The notes under the pieces were generated by a model. That model had not been told where the DNA came from and searched no databases. It saw nothing but the letters and a program-made list of their open reading frames with translations. From NCBI RefSeq assembly GCF_002872335.1, contig NZ_NJAG01000045.1:186001-250000 (forward strand): a stretch of 64,000 bases of DNA, written 5' to 3'. The translations under genes were made by a program, and so were the position numbers. Of the stretch, positions 1-8,934 are shown in pieces (position 1 is the stretch's first letter; the number at the start of each line of letters is the position of its first letter). Origin of the DNA: Siphonobacter sp. BAB-5405 (lineage in GTDB: Bacteria; Bacteroidota; Bacteroidia; Cytophagales; Spirosomataceae).

Positions 1-1
1 G

Positions 2-1513
2 GTAAAGAAAATGGGCAAAACGGTACTGGTCGTTTCGCCCGACAAGCATTTGGGCGGCTTGTCCTCGGGTGGACTGGGTTTCACCGATACGGGAAATAAA
101 GAGGTGATTGGTGGATTGTCACGGCAGTTTTACCAGCGACTTTACCAGCATTACCAGCAGGATTCCGCCTGGAAATGGCAAAAACGCGAAGCCTACGGCA
201 ACAAAGGGCAGGGGACCCCCGCCATTGATGGCAACGCCCGGACCATGTGGATTTTCGAACCCCACGCCGCCGAACAAATTTTTGAGGATCTGATTCGGGA
301 ACATCGTATTACGGTGTATCGCGAAGAGTGGCTGGACCGTTCGACCAAAGGTCTTACAAAAAAAGGCGGAGCAATCCAGTCTTTTCGGACGCTCAGTGGA
401 CAGGTATACGAGGGCAAACGCTTCATCGATGCTACGTATGAAGGCGACCTGATGGCGGCGGCGGGCGTGAAGTATCACGTGGGCCGCGAAGCCAACCGGG
501 TGTACGGTGAAACCTGGAATGGCGTGCAGCCCAACGTATTTCAACACGGCCATTACTTCAAAGCGAAGGTGAGTCCGTACAAAGTACCCGGTGATCCGAA
601 GAGTGGCTTGTTACCGGAAATTGCTGCCGAAGGGCCGGGGCAGAAGGGTGAGGGGGATTCTAAAATTCAGGCGTATTGCTTCCGGATGTGCATGAGTAAC
701 CATCCCGATAACCGCGTACCCTTTCCCAAACCCGAAGGCTACGATCCCGCCCAGTACGAGTTGCTGGGCCGGGTATTTGACAGCGGCTGGCGGGAGACGT
801 TCCAGAAGTTTGATCCCATTCCCAACCGTAAAACGGATACTAACAATCACGGACCATTCAGCAGTGACTATATCGGTAAAAATTACGATTACCCCGAAGC
901 CACGTACGAGCGGCGGCGACAGATCATTCAGGACCATCAACGGTATCAGCAGGGTTTGCTGTACTTTATGGCCAATGATCCCCGCGTTCCGGAAGACGTA
1001 CGTCAGGAAATGAGTCAGTGGGGACTGGCGAAAGATGAGTTTACCGATAACAATCACTGGCCGCATCAAATTTACGTTCGCGAAGCCCGCCGGATGCTAG
1101 GCGAGTACGTGATGAAGGAAGCAGATGCTCTGGGCGAAACGACCGTACCGAACCCGATTGGCATGGGCTCGTACTCGCTGGATGCCCACAACGCCCAGCG
1201 GTATGTCACGCCCGAAGGGTACGTACAAAACGAAGGCGACATTGGCGTGCATCCCAAACAGCCGTATTCCATTGCCTACGGCTCGATCTTACCCAAAGAG
1301 AAGGAATGTTCAAATTTGCTGGTGCCCGTCTGCGTATCCAGTTCGCACATCGCCTACGGCTCCATTCGGATGGAACCAGTATTCATGATTTTGGGTGAAT
1401 CGGCGGCGACGGCGGCGGTGCTTTCGATCGATAAGAATATCAGTCCACAACGATTGCCGTACGGGGAGTTGAAAGCGGTTTTGCTGAAGAATGGACAGCG
1501 ATTGACGTTGTAA
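2..1513 (+). CDS. FAD-dependent oxidoreductase, N-terminus cut by window edge
   Basis: The frame is open to the left edge (V-K-K precede the first ATG at 11), so the true start and the GxGxxG dinucleotide-binding turn lie outside the window. What remains begins in the second half of the Rossmann unit (GKTVLVVSPDKHLGGLSSGG), followed by the GLGFTDTGN segment typical of the FAD_oxidored family (PF12831) common in Bacteroidota polysaccharide loci. The C-terminal third holds the family's IRMEPVFMILGESAATAA segment that closes the FAD site. About 500 residues are visible, near full family length, so only roughly 30 residues are missing. The substrate cannot be told; relatives are annotated vaguely as 'xanthan lyase' or FAD-dependent oxidoreductase. 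The gene is followed by a repeat cluster, not by an operon partner. Confidence 0.85.
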   Translation, partial: VKKMGKTVLVVSPDKHLGGLSSGGLGFTDTGNKEVIGGLSRQFYQRLYQHYQQDSAWKWQKREAYGNKGQGTPAIDGNARTMWIFEPHAAEQIFEDLIREHRITVYREEWLDRSTKGLTKKGGAIQSFRTLSGQVYEGKRFIDATYEGDLMAAAGVKYHVGREANRVYGETWNGVQPNVFQHGHYFKAKVSPYKVPGDPKSGLLPEIAAEGPGQKGEGDSKIQAYCFRMCMSNHPDNRVPFPKPEGYDPAQYELLGRVFDSGWRETFQKFDPIPNRKTDTNNHGPFSSDYIGKNYDYPEATYERRRQIIQDHQRYQQGLLYFMANDPRVPEDVRQEMSQWGLAKDEFTDNNHWPHQIYVREARRMLGEYVMKEADALGETTVPNPIGMGSYSLDAHNAQRYVTPEGYVQNEGDIGVHPKQPYSIAYGSILPKEKECSNLLVPVCVSSSHIAYGSIRMEPVFMILGESAATAAVLSIDKNISPQRLPYGELKAVLLKNGQRLTL

Positions 1514-1543
1514 GAGCGAGAAATAGAAAAGGACATCTCTCTT

Positions 1544-1645
1544 CCCGTATTGCATACGGGGCTATTGAGATTCAACCCCTTCGGGTTCAGGTATTCTTAA
1601 CCCCGAAGGGGTTCAATACGAATAGCCATGGGTGCAACCCATGGG
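1544..1645. repeat. REP-like composite palindromic repeat, copy 1
   Basis: Three nested hairpins in a row: CCCGTAT/ATACGGG (1544-1560), a long stem TTCAACCCCTTCGGG/CCCGAAGGGGTTCAA (1571-1616), then CCATGGGT/ACCCATGG (1626-1644). The order and sequence recur in the copies at 1707 and 1911, showing an interspersed family rather than a terminator. Such units resemble the non-autonomous REP/MITE elements of Bacteroidota; no transposase lies nearby. Confidence 0.75.
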
Positions 1646-1706
1646 TTATTGATAACGCTATGCTAAAGACCAAGAATGGCGAAGGAATTGGCACAGGGGT
1701 ATTTTT

Positions 1707-1774
1707 CCCCGCATTTTATACGGGGCTATTGAAATTTAACCCCTTCAGGGTTATGATCTTTGTTTGAAGGGGGG
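1707..1774. repeat. REP-like palindromic repeat, copy 2 (shortened)
   Basis: CCCCG/CGGGG hairpin (1707-1725), then CTATTGAAATTTAACCCCTTC paired with a GAAGGGG arm near 1766-1772. It matches copy 1 in its first two hairpins, including the linker CTATTGA, but lacks the CCATGGGT hairpin. It appears to be a degraded or truncated member of the same family. Confidence 0.65.
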
Positions 1775-1783
1775 AGGGACTGA

Positions 1784-1880
1784 TGCAGGTTTCCAAACCT
1801 GTACCCACTATCTGGCAGCTTCCAACTACCGTATGCTGGCCATTATTGACCCAATGAAGGCAGGTAGGAACCTGCCAGGG
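1784..1880. repeat. Small hairpins between REP-like copies
   Basis: GCAGGTTTCCAAACCTG (about 1785-1801) and GGCAGGTAGGAACCTGCC (about 1860-1877) are short inverted repeats built on the same CAGGT/ACCTG arm. A further AGGTTAAGAAACCT follows near 1890. They look like a second small palindromic family interleaved with the REP-like units. No coding potential is convincing between 1514 and 2009. Confidence 0.5.
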
Positions 1881-1910
1881 TATAGGTACAGGTTAAGAAA
1901 CCTGCACCAG

Positions 1911-1986
1911 TTGGAACCCCTTCGGACTCAGGTACTCCTAATCCCGAAGGGGTTCAATATGAATAGCCATGGGTACAATCCATGGA
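1911..1986. repeat. REP-like palindromic repeat, copy 3
   Basis: TTGGAACCCCTTCGG (1911-1925) pairs with CCCGAAGGGGTTCAA (1943-1957), followed by the linker TATGAATAG and a CCATGGGT...ATCCATGG hairpin (about 1968-1986). This is copy 1 minus its first hairpin. It lies about 25 bp beyond the 3' end of cobN. Confidence 0.7.
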
Positions 1987-2009
1987 ACGTTTTAACGTCA
2001 CGGTTACCT

Positions 2010-5000
2010 TTATTCGTTTCGCCCTTCCAATACCCCCTCACTTAACGCATACAGTTGTTGCAAGGCCTGTACCGTTTCCGGCGAAGGTTCCTCCCACAAA
2101 TTTCGTTGGGCGGCTTCGAGCAGACGTTCGGTAATAGCCTGCAAGGCCCACGGATTGCTTTCCCGCAGGAAATCCTGGAGTTGCGGGTCGAGGGCGTAGG
2201 TTTGGGCTACTTTTTCATACATCCAGTCTTCAAGAACCTGGGCCGTGGCGTCGTACCCGAAGAGGTAATCGACCGTGGCCGTCAGTTCCAGACCGCCCTT
2301 GTAGCCGTGGCGTTGCATACTTTCCAGCCATTTCGGATTCACCACCCGCGAACGGAATACCCGCAGAGCCTCTTCCTTCAAATCCCGCACCACGGGTCGG
2401 GCGGGGTTTTGCGAGTCGCCGAAGTAATGCTTGGGCTGTTGTCCGGTCAGACTACGAATGGTTGCGATCATGCCGCCGTGGAATTGCAGGTAATCATCAC
2501 TATCGAAAATGTCGTGTTCGCGGTTATCCTGGTTGTGCAGGGCCACTTCTACGCCCGAAAGCCGCTGCTGAAATTCCTGTCGGGCATCTACCCCGCCGCC
2601 TGTTTGCCGTAGGCGTATCCACCCCAATTCAGATAAGCTTGAGCGAAATCCGCTTCATTCTGCCAGTTTTTTTCGTTAATCAGGGGCAAAATCCCTGCTC
2701 CGTAACTGCCTGGTGCCGCTCCAAAAATGCGGTACGCCGCCCGTTCCTCCGCCTCTTCCAGCGGCAAATCCTGTAGTTGACTTAAATCCTTTAAGTAATG
2801 CTTGCGGACAAAATTCTGATCCTCGGGTTCGTCCAAGGCGATGACCAGCTGTACGGCTTCATCCAGTAAATCAATCAAATGCGGGAAGGCATCGCGGAAG
2901 AACCCACTGATCCGGGTCGTGACGTCGATTCGGGGTCTTCCCAAGTCCGTCAGCGGAATGATTTCAACGCCCGTAATTCGCCGGCTTTCGGTTTGCCAAA
3001 CGGGTTGCACGCCCAGCAGGGCCAGAATTTCGGCCACGTCATCGCCGTGCGTTCGCATGGCACTCGTTCCCCAGATGCTGATGCCTACACTTTCGGGGTA
3101 AGTTCCAGATTCCCGCTTATGTCGTTCGAGTACCTCGCGGGCCAGTTGCTGACCCACTTCCCAGGCCGCCTGTGAGGGTAGGGCACGGGGATCGACGGCG
3201 TAAAAATTGCGTCCGGTCGGGAGGATATGAGCCATACCCCGGGTAGGAGCCCCACTCGGACCGGCGGGTACATACCCACCCGAAAGACCGTGTAAAAGGT
3301 TGGAAATCTCCTCGTCCGTTCGGGTCAGGTTTGGTACCAGCTGTTTGCACACGTACTGTAATACGGGTCGCAACTGATCCAGCTGGGCCGGAGGAAGCTG
3401 GAAGGTTTCAAAGAGTACTTCATCCAGTCGCGACGGCTGGAACCGATGTTGTAGCAATACCCGAAACAGGTGATTACTCATCTCATCGATCACTTCCAGA
3501 GCATCCGCCGCCGTAATGAGGGGACGGCCCGCCCATTCCTGAAAATGCGGGTCAACCTGCGGCAGTTTCTGTCCTTTGTGTTCCTGTAAACGTGAAAAAT
3601 CAAGGTTGAACAGGCCCGCAATCGTCTCCGGTAAGCTGGCGAAATCCTGATTGGGCAGGCGAGTCATGGCCTGTAATAAATCAACCAGAGCGTCGCCTTC
3701 GGGTACTTGCCCCAGGGTGTGCAAGCCATTGCGAATCTGAGCCGCTCCCAGTTCGCAGAGGTAGCCGTCAATGTCTTCAATCAAGTGAGCAATGTCCTTG
3801 CCTGCCATCTCCGTCAGCGTTACGGGTACGCCTTCGGGCGTCAGTTCATCGTCCCAGTCATGTTTGTGATCGCCATGGTCGCGACTCAGCAGGGCCGACA
3901 AATCCGTATCCAGATTCGTCCGCTGAATCAACTCCCAGATCTGCCGCTGGAGTAGGGGGAGTTTAGCCGGATCTAGCATTTCCACCTGATAATATTCATC
4001 CACCAGTTGCGTGAGCTGAGCCAGTTCACCGTACTGATCGGCGGTAGTCATGGGCGGCGTCAGGTGGTCAACAACAACGGCGTGGCCCCGGCGTTTGGCC
4101 TGCGACCCTTCGCCGGGATCGTTGATAATGAAGGGATAAAACAGGGGTAAATCACCCAGAATCGCATCGGGAAAACAGTTTTCCGACAAGCCCATCCCCT
4201 TGCCCGGCAGCCATTCCAGCGTACCGTGCTTGCCCACGTGCACCAGAGCATCGGCTTTCCAGACATCCCGGAGCCAGCGGTAAACGGCGTAGTAATGGTG
4301 CGTCGGAGCCAGGTCCGGCTGGTGATAAATGGCATCGGGGTCCATGCCATACCCCCGGGGAGGCTGAAGCAGTACGATGGCATTTCCCAGCTCGATACCC
4401 GCGAATGAAATTTTTCCTTCGTGTACATAGGTTTCGCCCGGCGGCGGTCCCCATTGCTTGAGCATTTTCTGCTGGAGGGGTTCAGGTAACTCCTTCAACC
4501 ACTGTGTGTATTGCGAATTAGATACGCGTCCTACTGCCTGTGCAAGTTGCTCGGGTGTCAAATACGTTTCATCGTACGAACAGCGGTCAATGAGCTGGTG
4601 AATCAGTTCCGTGCCCGTGGCCGGCAGATTCTCCAGCGAATACCCTTCATCCTGCATGGCCTGTAACATCGCCAAGAGGGAAGCCGGAGCGTCGAGTCCG
4701 ACGGCATTCCCAATCTGGGAAGCTTTGGCGTTGGAATTGGTAAAAATGAAAGCGACCCGTTTCTGAGCGTTCGGCGTATGCCGAAGGCGGGCCAGTCGCT
4801 GAGCGATTCCGGTTACCCGCTCGATGCGGTCGGGGACAGGCTCATACGCTGTGGTATCGCCGTTTTTTTCCTTGAAAGAAATGGGAACGGTGATGATACG
4901 CCCGTCAAATTCGGGAATGGCGACGTTCATGGCCGTATCCAGGGGTGTCAGGCCGCGACTCGATAATTCCCAGGGCACACGACTCATTCCACTCGTGATG

Positions 5001-6265
5001 GCCTGTAAAATCGGTACATCGAGCTGACGTAAAGCCCCGGACGAACCCTGCTGATCGGCATCCGTCATGGCATAGGAAACCGTATTGATCAGCGTATCAA
5101 TGGCCACGCCTGTCGTTCGATCAAAAAACTGAAAGGCCTGCGGGCAGCCCGTTTCGGGATGAATCGCTTTCAAAGAAGAAGTATACACTGCCAGGGCATT
5201 GATCTGACGATCTTCCAGCGAACGAATCAAGGCATCCACGAAAGCCGTGTTCCCACTGATCCAGTGCGAACGGTAAAAGGTAATTCCGACCGTCGGTTGC
5301 CGGGGATCGTAGTGCTTTTGCCAGTCGCTCAACTCCGCATTTTCGGGTAAGTCGGGATGGTAAAGGCCGTGTTCGGGCAGCGTCTGGGGCAGGTCGGCTC
5401 CGTACCCCGTCAGCAACAGGTGATCGGAAAGGTAGTACAGCAGCGACGTAAAATTCCCCGCTCCGCCCGCCTGCACGTAGGACAAGGCATCCTGCTGAAT
5501 GGCTGGAGATACCGTAGAAACCGCCGCAAATTCGGGGTTTAGTTCGCCCGTACCGCTGATGACAATCAAATGCTGCTGATTCTGCTGGGCCCGCTTCACC
5601 AGTTCATGAAAACCCGGTACGCTACTGGGCCGTCCGTGAATTCGCAGAATAATCACCTGAGCCGCTCCAATCTCCCGTTCCAGCAACTGAGCCATGTGGG
5701 CTTCGGTCTTGATTGCCAGTAAGCTTAGGCCCAGTACTTTGGGAAAATCGTCCGGTAGACTGATCCGGCTGAGGGTCAGCAAATCCGTATCGGCGTGCGT
5801 CAGAAACACGATTCCATCGGTGGGCGAGGGCGTTTCCCCGCGTAGGGTGGCCGTTTCCGAGCCTTTCCAGGTGTAATACTGAAAGACAAATTCGGCCAGT
5901 TCGGCGGGCGGACTCAGGAAGCAGTCGGCGGCCAGCATGCGGTCAATGTAATCGAAAATGGCTTTGATGTGCCATTCGCTATTGACCGAATGAAACCAGA
6001 CCGAATGCCCGTCGAAAAGCAACGTAGCCACGTTCGCCAGCGTGCAGGGGCCCAGGCAGCCGCCTTTGGTCAGGTGAACCTGATTCCGCATTTTTCGGCG
6101 GAGCCATTCGTTTTTGTAGACGTCAACCAGTACCGGGGCGTACCCGCGGTCGGTTCGCCCGCAGCAGCAGGCATTATAGCAGTAGGACAAATGTCCCCGC
6201 CGCTGGACCAGATTAATGGCTTTTCCGTCGGGTCGCATGACCCGTTGCCGTTTGATTTCAGCCAT
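2010..6265 (-). CDS. cobN: Cobaltochelatase large subunit CobN with N-terminal ferredoxin-like domain; one-base frameshift near its 3' end
   Basis: CobN is the large subunit of the ATP-dependent chelatase that inserts cobalt into hydrogenobyrinate a,c-diamide. The hallmark [16 protein letters not shown] segment is near residue 680. Residues 1-110 are an extra domain with Cys29, Cys33-35, Cys70 and Cys74 (GGCLGPC), resembling thioredoxin-fold 2Fe-2S ferredoxins. The frame starting at 6265 stops at 2588 after [13 protein letters not shown], while the next frame continues with GVDARQEF...HNQDNREHD, the normal CobN C-terminus, to 2010. One G missing from the run at 2591-2594 (CCCC on the plus strand) restores a protein of about 1,415 residues. 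The start codon overlaps the end of cobB by 8 bp, so the two are translationally coupled. The small chelatase subunits are not in this window. Confidence 0.92.
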
Positions 6266-7592
6266 GTTGATGCGTGGAAAGGGAAGTAGAAAGCGTACGA
6301 AGCAGATCCGTTAGCCACGTTGGGCCATCGCCCCAGTATAAGTGTACGTACGAAGCCAGGGTATTTTGTACGCGGTAGATTTTAGTCCCGACTTCCAGAC
6401 CCCGGGCATTGCGGACCGGAGCCAGGGAGAATAGTTCTTCCGCTTCCTGTAAGGTAGAATAATGAAACTCGTGACCTTTCAGTAAGGTATTTTGAAACTG
6501 AATTTGTCGATAACCCAGGGTTAGCTTCGCGTGTTGCAGACTCGTTGAAAAGGGAAACACCCCCGCCATTGGATAGCTGTGACCTTCCGCATCGGTTAAC
6601 TGCCGGCCCAGGTACATCAACCCGCCACATTCCGCGTAGGCGTATCCGCCGTTCTGGCAATACGCTCGCACGCTTTCCCGAAAGGACGTATTGGCACTCA
6701 GGGCCTGAGCGTGCAATTCAGGATAGCCACCGGGCAGGTACAAGAGATCCGTTTCGGGCAGCTCGCTATCCCGTAGCGGACTTACGTACTGTACTTCCGC
6801 CAGGGCTTCCAGCACCGCTAGATTTTGGTGATACTGAAATGAAAACGCTTCATCCCGGGCGATAGTCACCTTACAGGCCGTACGATGGGACAAGGCTTGA
6901 GCTAGGGGACCCTCTTCATTGGTTTTAGTAAGGGCTAAGAGCCGATCCAGGTCAATGCTCTGCGGAATCTTTTGAGCGATGGCTTCGATGATTCGCTCGT
7001 AGTCGATCTCTGAAGACGTACGTAACCCGAGGTGCCGCGATGGAATGGTAAAATCGGGATGGGTAGGGAAATAGCCCACACAGGGCAACCCTACATCCTG
7101 ACAGGCTTCTTCCAGAAAACGGAAATGCGAGGCCGTCTGTACACCATTGAAAAGGACGCCGGCGATTTGTATGCCCGCGTAAAAATGCCTGAAGCCGTAC
7201 AGGAGTGGTGCTGCCGAGTACGCCATTGCCTTGGCCTGTACCACCAGGATGATGGGTATACCCAGGCATTCGGCCAGCGAGGCCGTACTCGCCTGCATGC
7301 GGTCGGCTCCGTCGAACAGGCCCATCACGCCTTCGGTAACGGCCACATCTACCCCGGAACAGTACGTTTGATACAGCGTTTTCAGGTGTTCGGGGGAGGC
7401 CATAAACAGATCCAGATTGATACTGGCTCGTCCGGCGGCCGTGCGATGGTGCTGACTATCAATGTAATCCGGCCCGCACTTGAAGGGCTGAACCGTTAAT
7501 CCCCGGTGTCGCAAAGCCCGCAACAGACCCAGCGTAAGCGTCGTCTTGCCCGAACCACTGTGCGGAGCCGCAATGAGAAAATGACTGGCCAT
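6258..7592 (-). CDS. cobB: Cobyrinate / hydrogenobyrinate a,c-diamide synthase
   Basis: Glutamine- and ATP-dependent amidation of the corrin ring at side chains a and c, the step before cobalt insertion in the aerobic pathway. I chose ATG 7592 over the upstream in-frame ATG at 7625 because the protein then begins [18 protein letters not shown], placing the P-loop where the family has it. The N-terminal half is the dethiobiotin-synthetase-like ATPase domain ([15 protein letters not shown]). The C-terminal half is a class I glutamine amidotransferase with nucleophile Cys in [13 protein letters not shown] and a final HEFHYS segment. It is first in a two-gene operon with cobN, downstream of a cobalamin riboswitch. 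Confidence 0.95.
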   Translation of the reverse strand: MASHFLIAAPHSGSGKTTLTLGLLRALRHRGLTVQPFKCGPDYIDSQHHRTAAGRASINLDLFMASPEHLKTLYQTYCSGVDVAVTEGVMGLFDGADRMQASTASLAECLGIPIILVVQAKAMAYSAAPLLYGFRHFYAGIQIAGVLFNGVQTASHFRFLEEACQDVGLPCVGYFPTHPDFTIPSRHLGLRTSSEIDYERIIEAIAQKIPQSIDLDRLLALTKTNEEGPLAQALSHRTACKVTIARDEAFSFQYHQNLAVLEALAEVQYVSPLRDSELPETDLLYLPGGYPELHAQALSANTSFRESVRAYCQNGGYAYAECGGLMYLGRQLTDAEGHSYPMAGVFPFSTSLQHAKLTLGYRQIQFQNTLLKGHEFHYSTLQEAEELFSLAPVRNARGLEVGTKIYRVQNTLASYVHLYWGDGPTWLTDLLRTLSTSLSTHQHG

Positions 7593-7704
7593 GAAAGAAT
7601 AAGCTGGCCTTCCTGAAAAAGACAAAAAAGAAGAATCGGAGACGTGTACACCCCTCCAGCAAACCTACTTCTGATTTCCGCCTTAGTCCGTGAAAGCGTG
7701 TAAC

Positions 7705-7965
7705 CGATACAAAAAGGCAGGTCTCCTGGCTCGTTTCCTTTCCAATGCCTTCCCATACGCGAGGTACAGTGGCATGATTGTTGGAAAGTGTGTAGAGTTT
7801 TGAGTTTAGTGTGGTGCAAGGGCAGGTACTCAAAACCCCAAATTCACAACTCAAAACCTTCTAAAACATACAGTTGCACGACAGCTCGTGATTTAAACCG
7901 CATCGGCGGTCCGCACGATTCCCTATTCATCCGCGGTTAAGCAGAACCTTTTCGGGGACGAAGAT
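7705..7965 (-). promoter_or_regulatory. Cobalamin riboswitch upstream of cobB-cobN
   Basis: Read on the minus strand this leader holds the core in order: GGTTC near the 5' end, AATAGGGAA, the CACGAGCTGTCGTGCAACTG stem region, GCCACTG, TGGGAAGG, and the B12 box GAGCCAGGAGACCTGCC (plus coordinates 7716-7732). About 115 bp separate the B12 box from the cobB start, enough for an expression platform. A weak GGAG...CTCC hairpin and a T-rich stretch (7610-7650) lie in that spacer. Cobalamin binding would be expected to lower cobB-cobN expression. A palindromic insert sits in a peripheral loop. Confidence 0.93.
7797..7857. repeat. Palindromic insert inside riboswitch 1
   Basis: In plus orientation it starts GTTTTGAGTTTAG and ends ACTCAAAAC, with CAAAACCCCAAA inside. 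The same start, middle and end occur at 51660-51706 in the second cobalamin riboswitch. It sits between the core hairpin and the conserved GCCACTG segment, a variable region of this riboswitch class. Confidence 0.65.
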
Positions 7966-8050
7966 ACGTTGCTTTGCTTGCCTTTCAGTAGGATAAACCC
8001 TGGGATTCGTCCGCAAGGGTTGAGATAGTAGTAAGATTAGCGACTCCGTT

Positions 8051-8092
8051 AACTGTCAAAAGGAAAGATTATCTAATGAAAATTTGACAGTT
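8051..8092. promoter_or_regulatory. Inverted repeat upstream of hsp20
   Basis: AACTGTCAAA (8051-8060) and TTTGACAGTT (8083-8092) are perfect 10-bp arms separated by 22 bp, and a further half-like GCTGACAAAAGG follows. The spacing suits two contacts by a dimeric regulator. Candidate operator; the regulator is unknown. Confidence 0.45.
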
Positions 8093-8121
8093 TTCGCTGA
8101 CAAAAGGTAAGAGAAAGAATT

Positions 8122-8137
8122 TTGGCACGCCCGTTTA
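8122..8137 (+). promoter_or_regulatory. Sigma-54-like promoter element of hsp20 (weak -12)
   Basis: TTGGCACG at 8122-8129 is a full -24 match to the sigma-54 consensus. Four bases later, where TTGC is expected, the sequence is TTTA, so the -12 half does not match. It lies 70 bp before the hsp20 ATG. Suggestive only. Confidence 0.3.
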
Positions 8138-8193
8138 AAAGAGCGGAAGTGATGAAGAAACGTCTTCATCGCATTCGTTTGATCAACTTTTAA

Positions 8194-8202
8194 AAAGGAG
8201 GT
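8194..8202 (+). promoter_or_regulatory. Perfect Shine-Dalgarno sequence of hsp20
   Basis: AAAGGAGGT ends 4 bp before the ATG at 8207, a near-complete complement of the 16S rRNA tail. Other starts in the window (tkt, zwf, HD hydrolase) show no such site, as is usual in Bacteroidota, so this one stands out and fixes the start. Confidence 0.85.
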
Positions 8203-8206
8203 AACT

Positions 8207-8659
8207 ATGTCACTCATGAGAAAAAAGGATGAGCTGTTTCCCAGCTTCCCCAGCTTTTTTGATGATTTTCTAGGTCGCGATCTTTTTAACTGGAATCAGT
8301 CGCATTTTTCATCGACGGGTACGACCGTTCCGGCGGTGAATATTCGCGAAACGGCCGATGCGTTTGAAGTCGAAATGGCTTCCCCGGGGATGAGAAAAGA
8401 AGATTTTCACATCCAGCTTGACGGAAATACGCTGAAGATTTCCTCTCAAAAGCAATCGGTAACGGAAGACAAAAAAGAAGAACACTACTCCCGCCGGGAG
8501 TTTAGCTACCAGTCTTTCGAGCGGACCTTTGTACTGCCGAAAGATGTGGTCAATGAAGAAGGCATCCAGGCCCGCTACGAAAATGGACTGCTGCATCTGA
8601 CGATTCCGAAACGGGAAGAGGTAAAACAGAAAGCTCCCCGGTTGATTAGTATTCAGTAA
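8207..8659 (+). CDS. Small heat shock protein, Hsp20/alpha-crystallin family
   Basis: ATP-independent holdase that binds unfolding proteins in the cytoplasm. The 150-residue protein has a short N-terminal arm with a Phe-rich stretch (FPSFPSFFDDFLG), an alpha-crystallin domain from about residue 42 (PAVNIRETADAFEVEMASPG) to about 140 including NGLLHLTIPKRE, and a short tail ending RLISIQ with the I-x-I oligomerisation motif. The start is set by a strong ribosome binding site. It stands alone, with its own upstream regulatory region and a good terminator, as expected for a stress-induced single gene. Confidence 0.95.
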   Translation: MSLMRKKDELFPSFPSFFDDFLGRDLFNWNQSHFSSTGTTVPAVNIRETADAFEVEMASPGMRKEDFHIQLDGNTLKISSQKQSVTEDKKEEHYSRREFSYQSFERTFVLPKDVVNEEGIQARYENGLLHLTIPKREEVKQKAPRLISIQ

Positions 8660-8681
8660 TTACTGCGATACTTCACTTTTG

Positions 8682-8709
8682 AAAGGACTGCTTCTAAAGC
8701 AGTCCTTTT
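8682..8709 (+). terminator. Rho-independent terminator of hsp20
   Basis: AAGGACTGCT and AGCAGTCCTT form a stem of about 10 bp with a short loop, followed by TTTTG. It begins about 24 bp after the hsp20 stop codon. Confidence 0.85.
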
Positions 8710-8753
8710 GTATATAGGGGCTATTGAGGGGTAGGGAGCTTTTTTATTGTGGT

Positions 8754-8809
8754 TTGACGAGCGTCTGTGACGCTTGTCAATACGTTCTACAAGGCAAAGC
8801 TTTGCGACA
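8754..8809. repeat. REP-like hairpins between hsp20 and the isomerase
   Basis: TTGACGAGCGTC and GACGCTTGTCAA (8754-8780) are arms with a TGT loop and one mismatch; GCAAAGCTTTGC (about 8798-8809) is a second perfect palindrome. The rest of this 275-bp gap shows no gene. The structure recalls the dispersed palindromes at 1544-1986 but the sequence differs. Confidence 0.5.
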
Positions 8810-8934
8810 GTTCCTAGATACAAAAGGATTACTCCCGGAGCAGACAAACCAGCAACGAACTTTCCTACCCAAACGAAAACCACTCGATCCACAAGGAGTG
8901 TATCTTTGAATACAAAACGTATCTAAACCTTTGT

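Noticed and set aside
119-553. Open frame of 144 codons opposite the FAD oxidoreductase.
   Set aside because: Shadow of the real gene; the codon structure follows the plus-strand protein. Similar shadows opposite cobN, tkt, tal, susC and susD were dropped for the same reason.
1764-2045. Open frame of 93 codons on the plus strand.
   Set aside because: It lies across the repeat cluster and the cobN 3' end, and its translation is repeat-derived with no family similarity.
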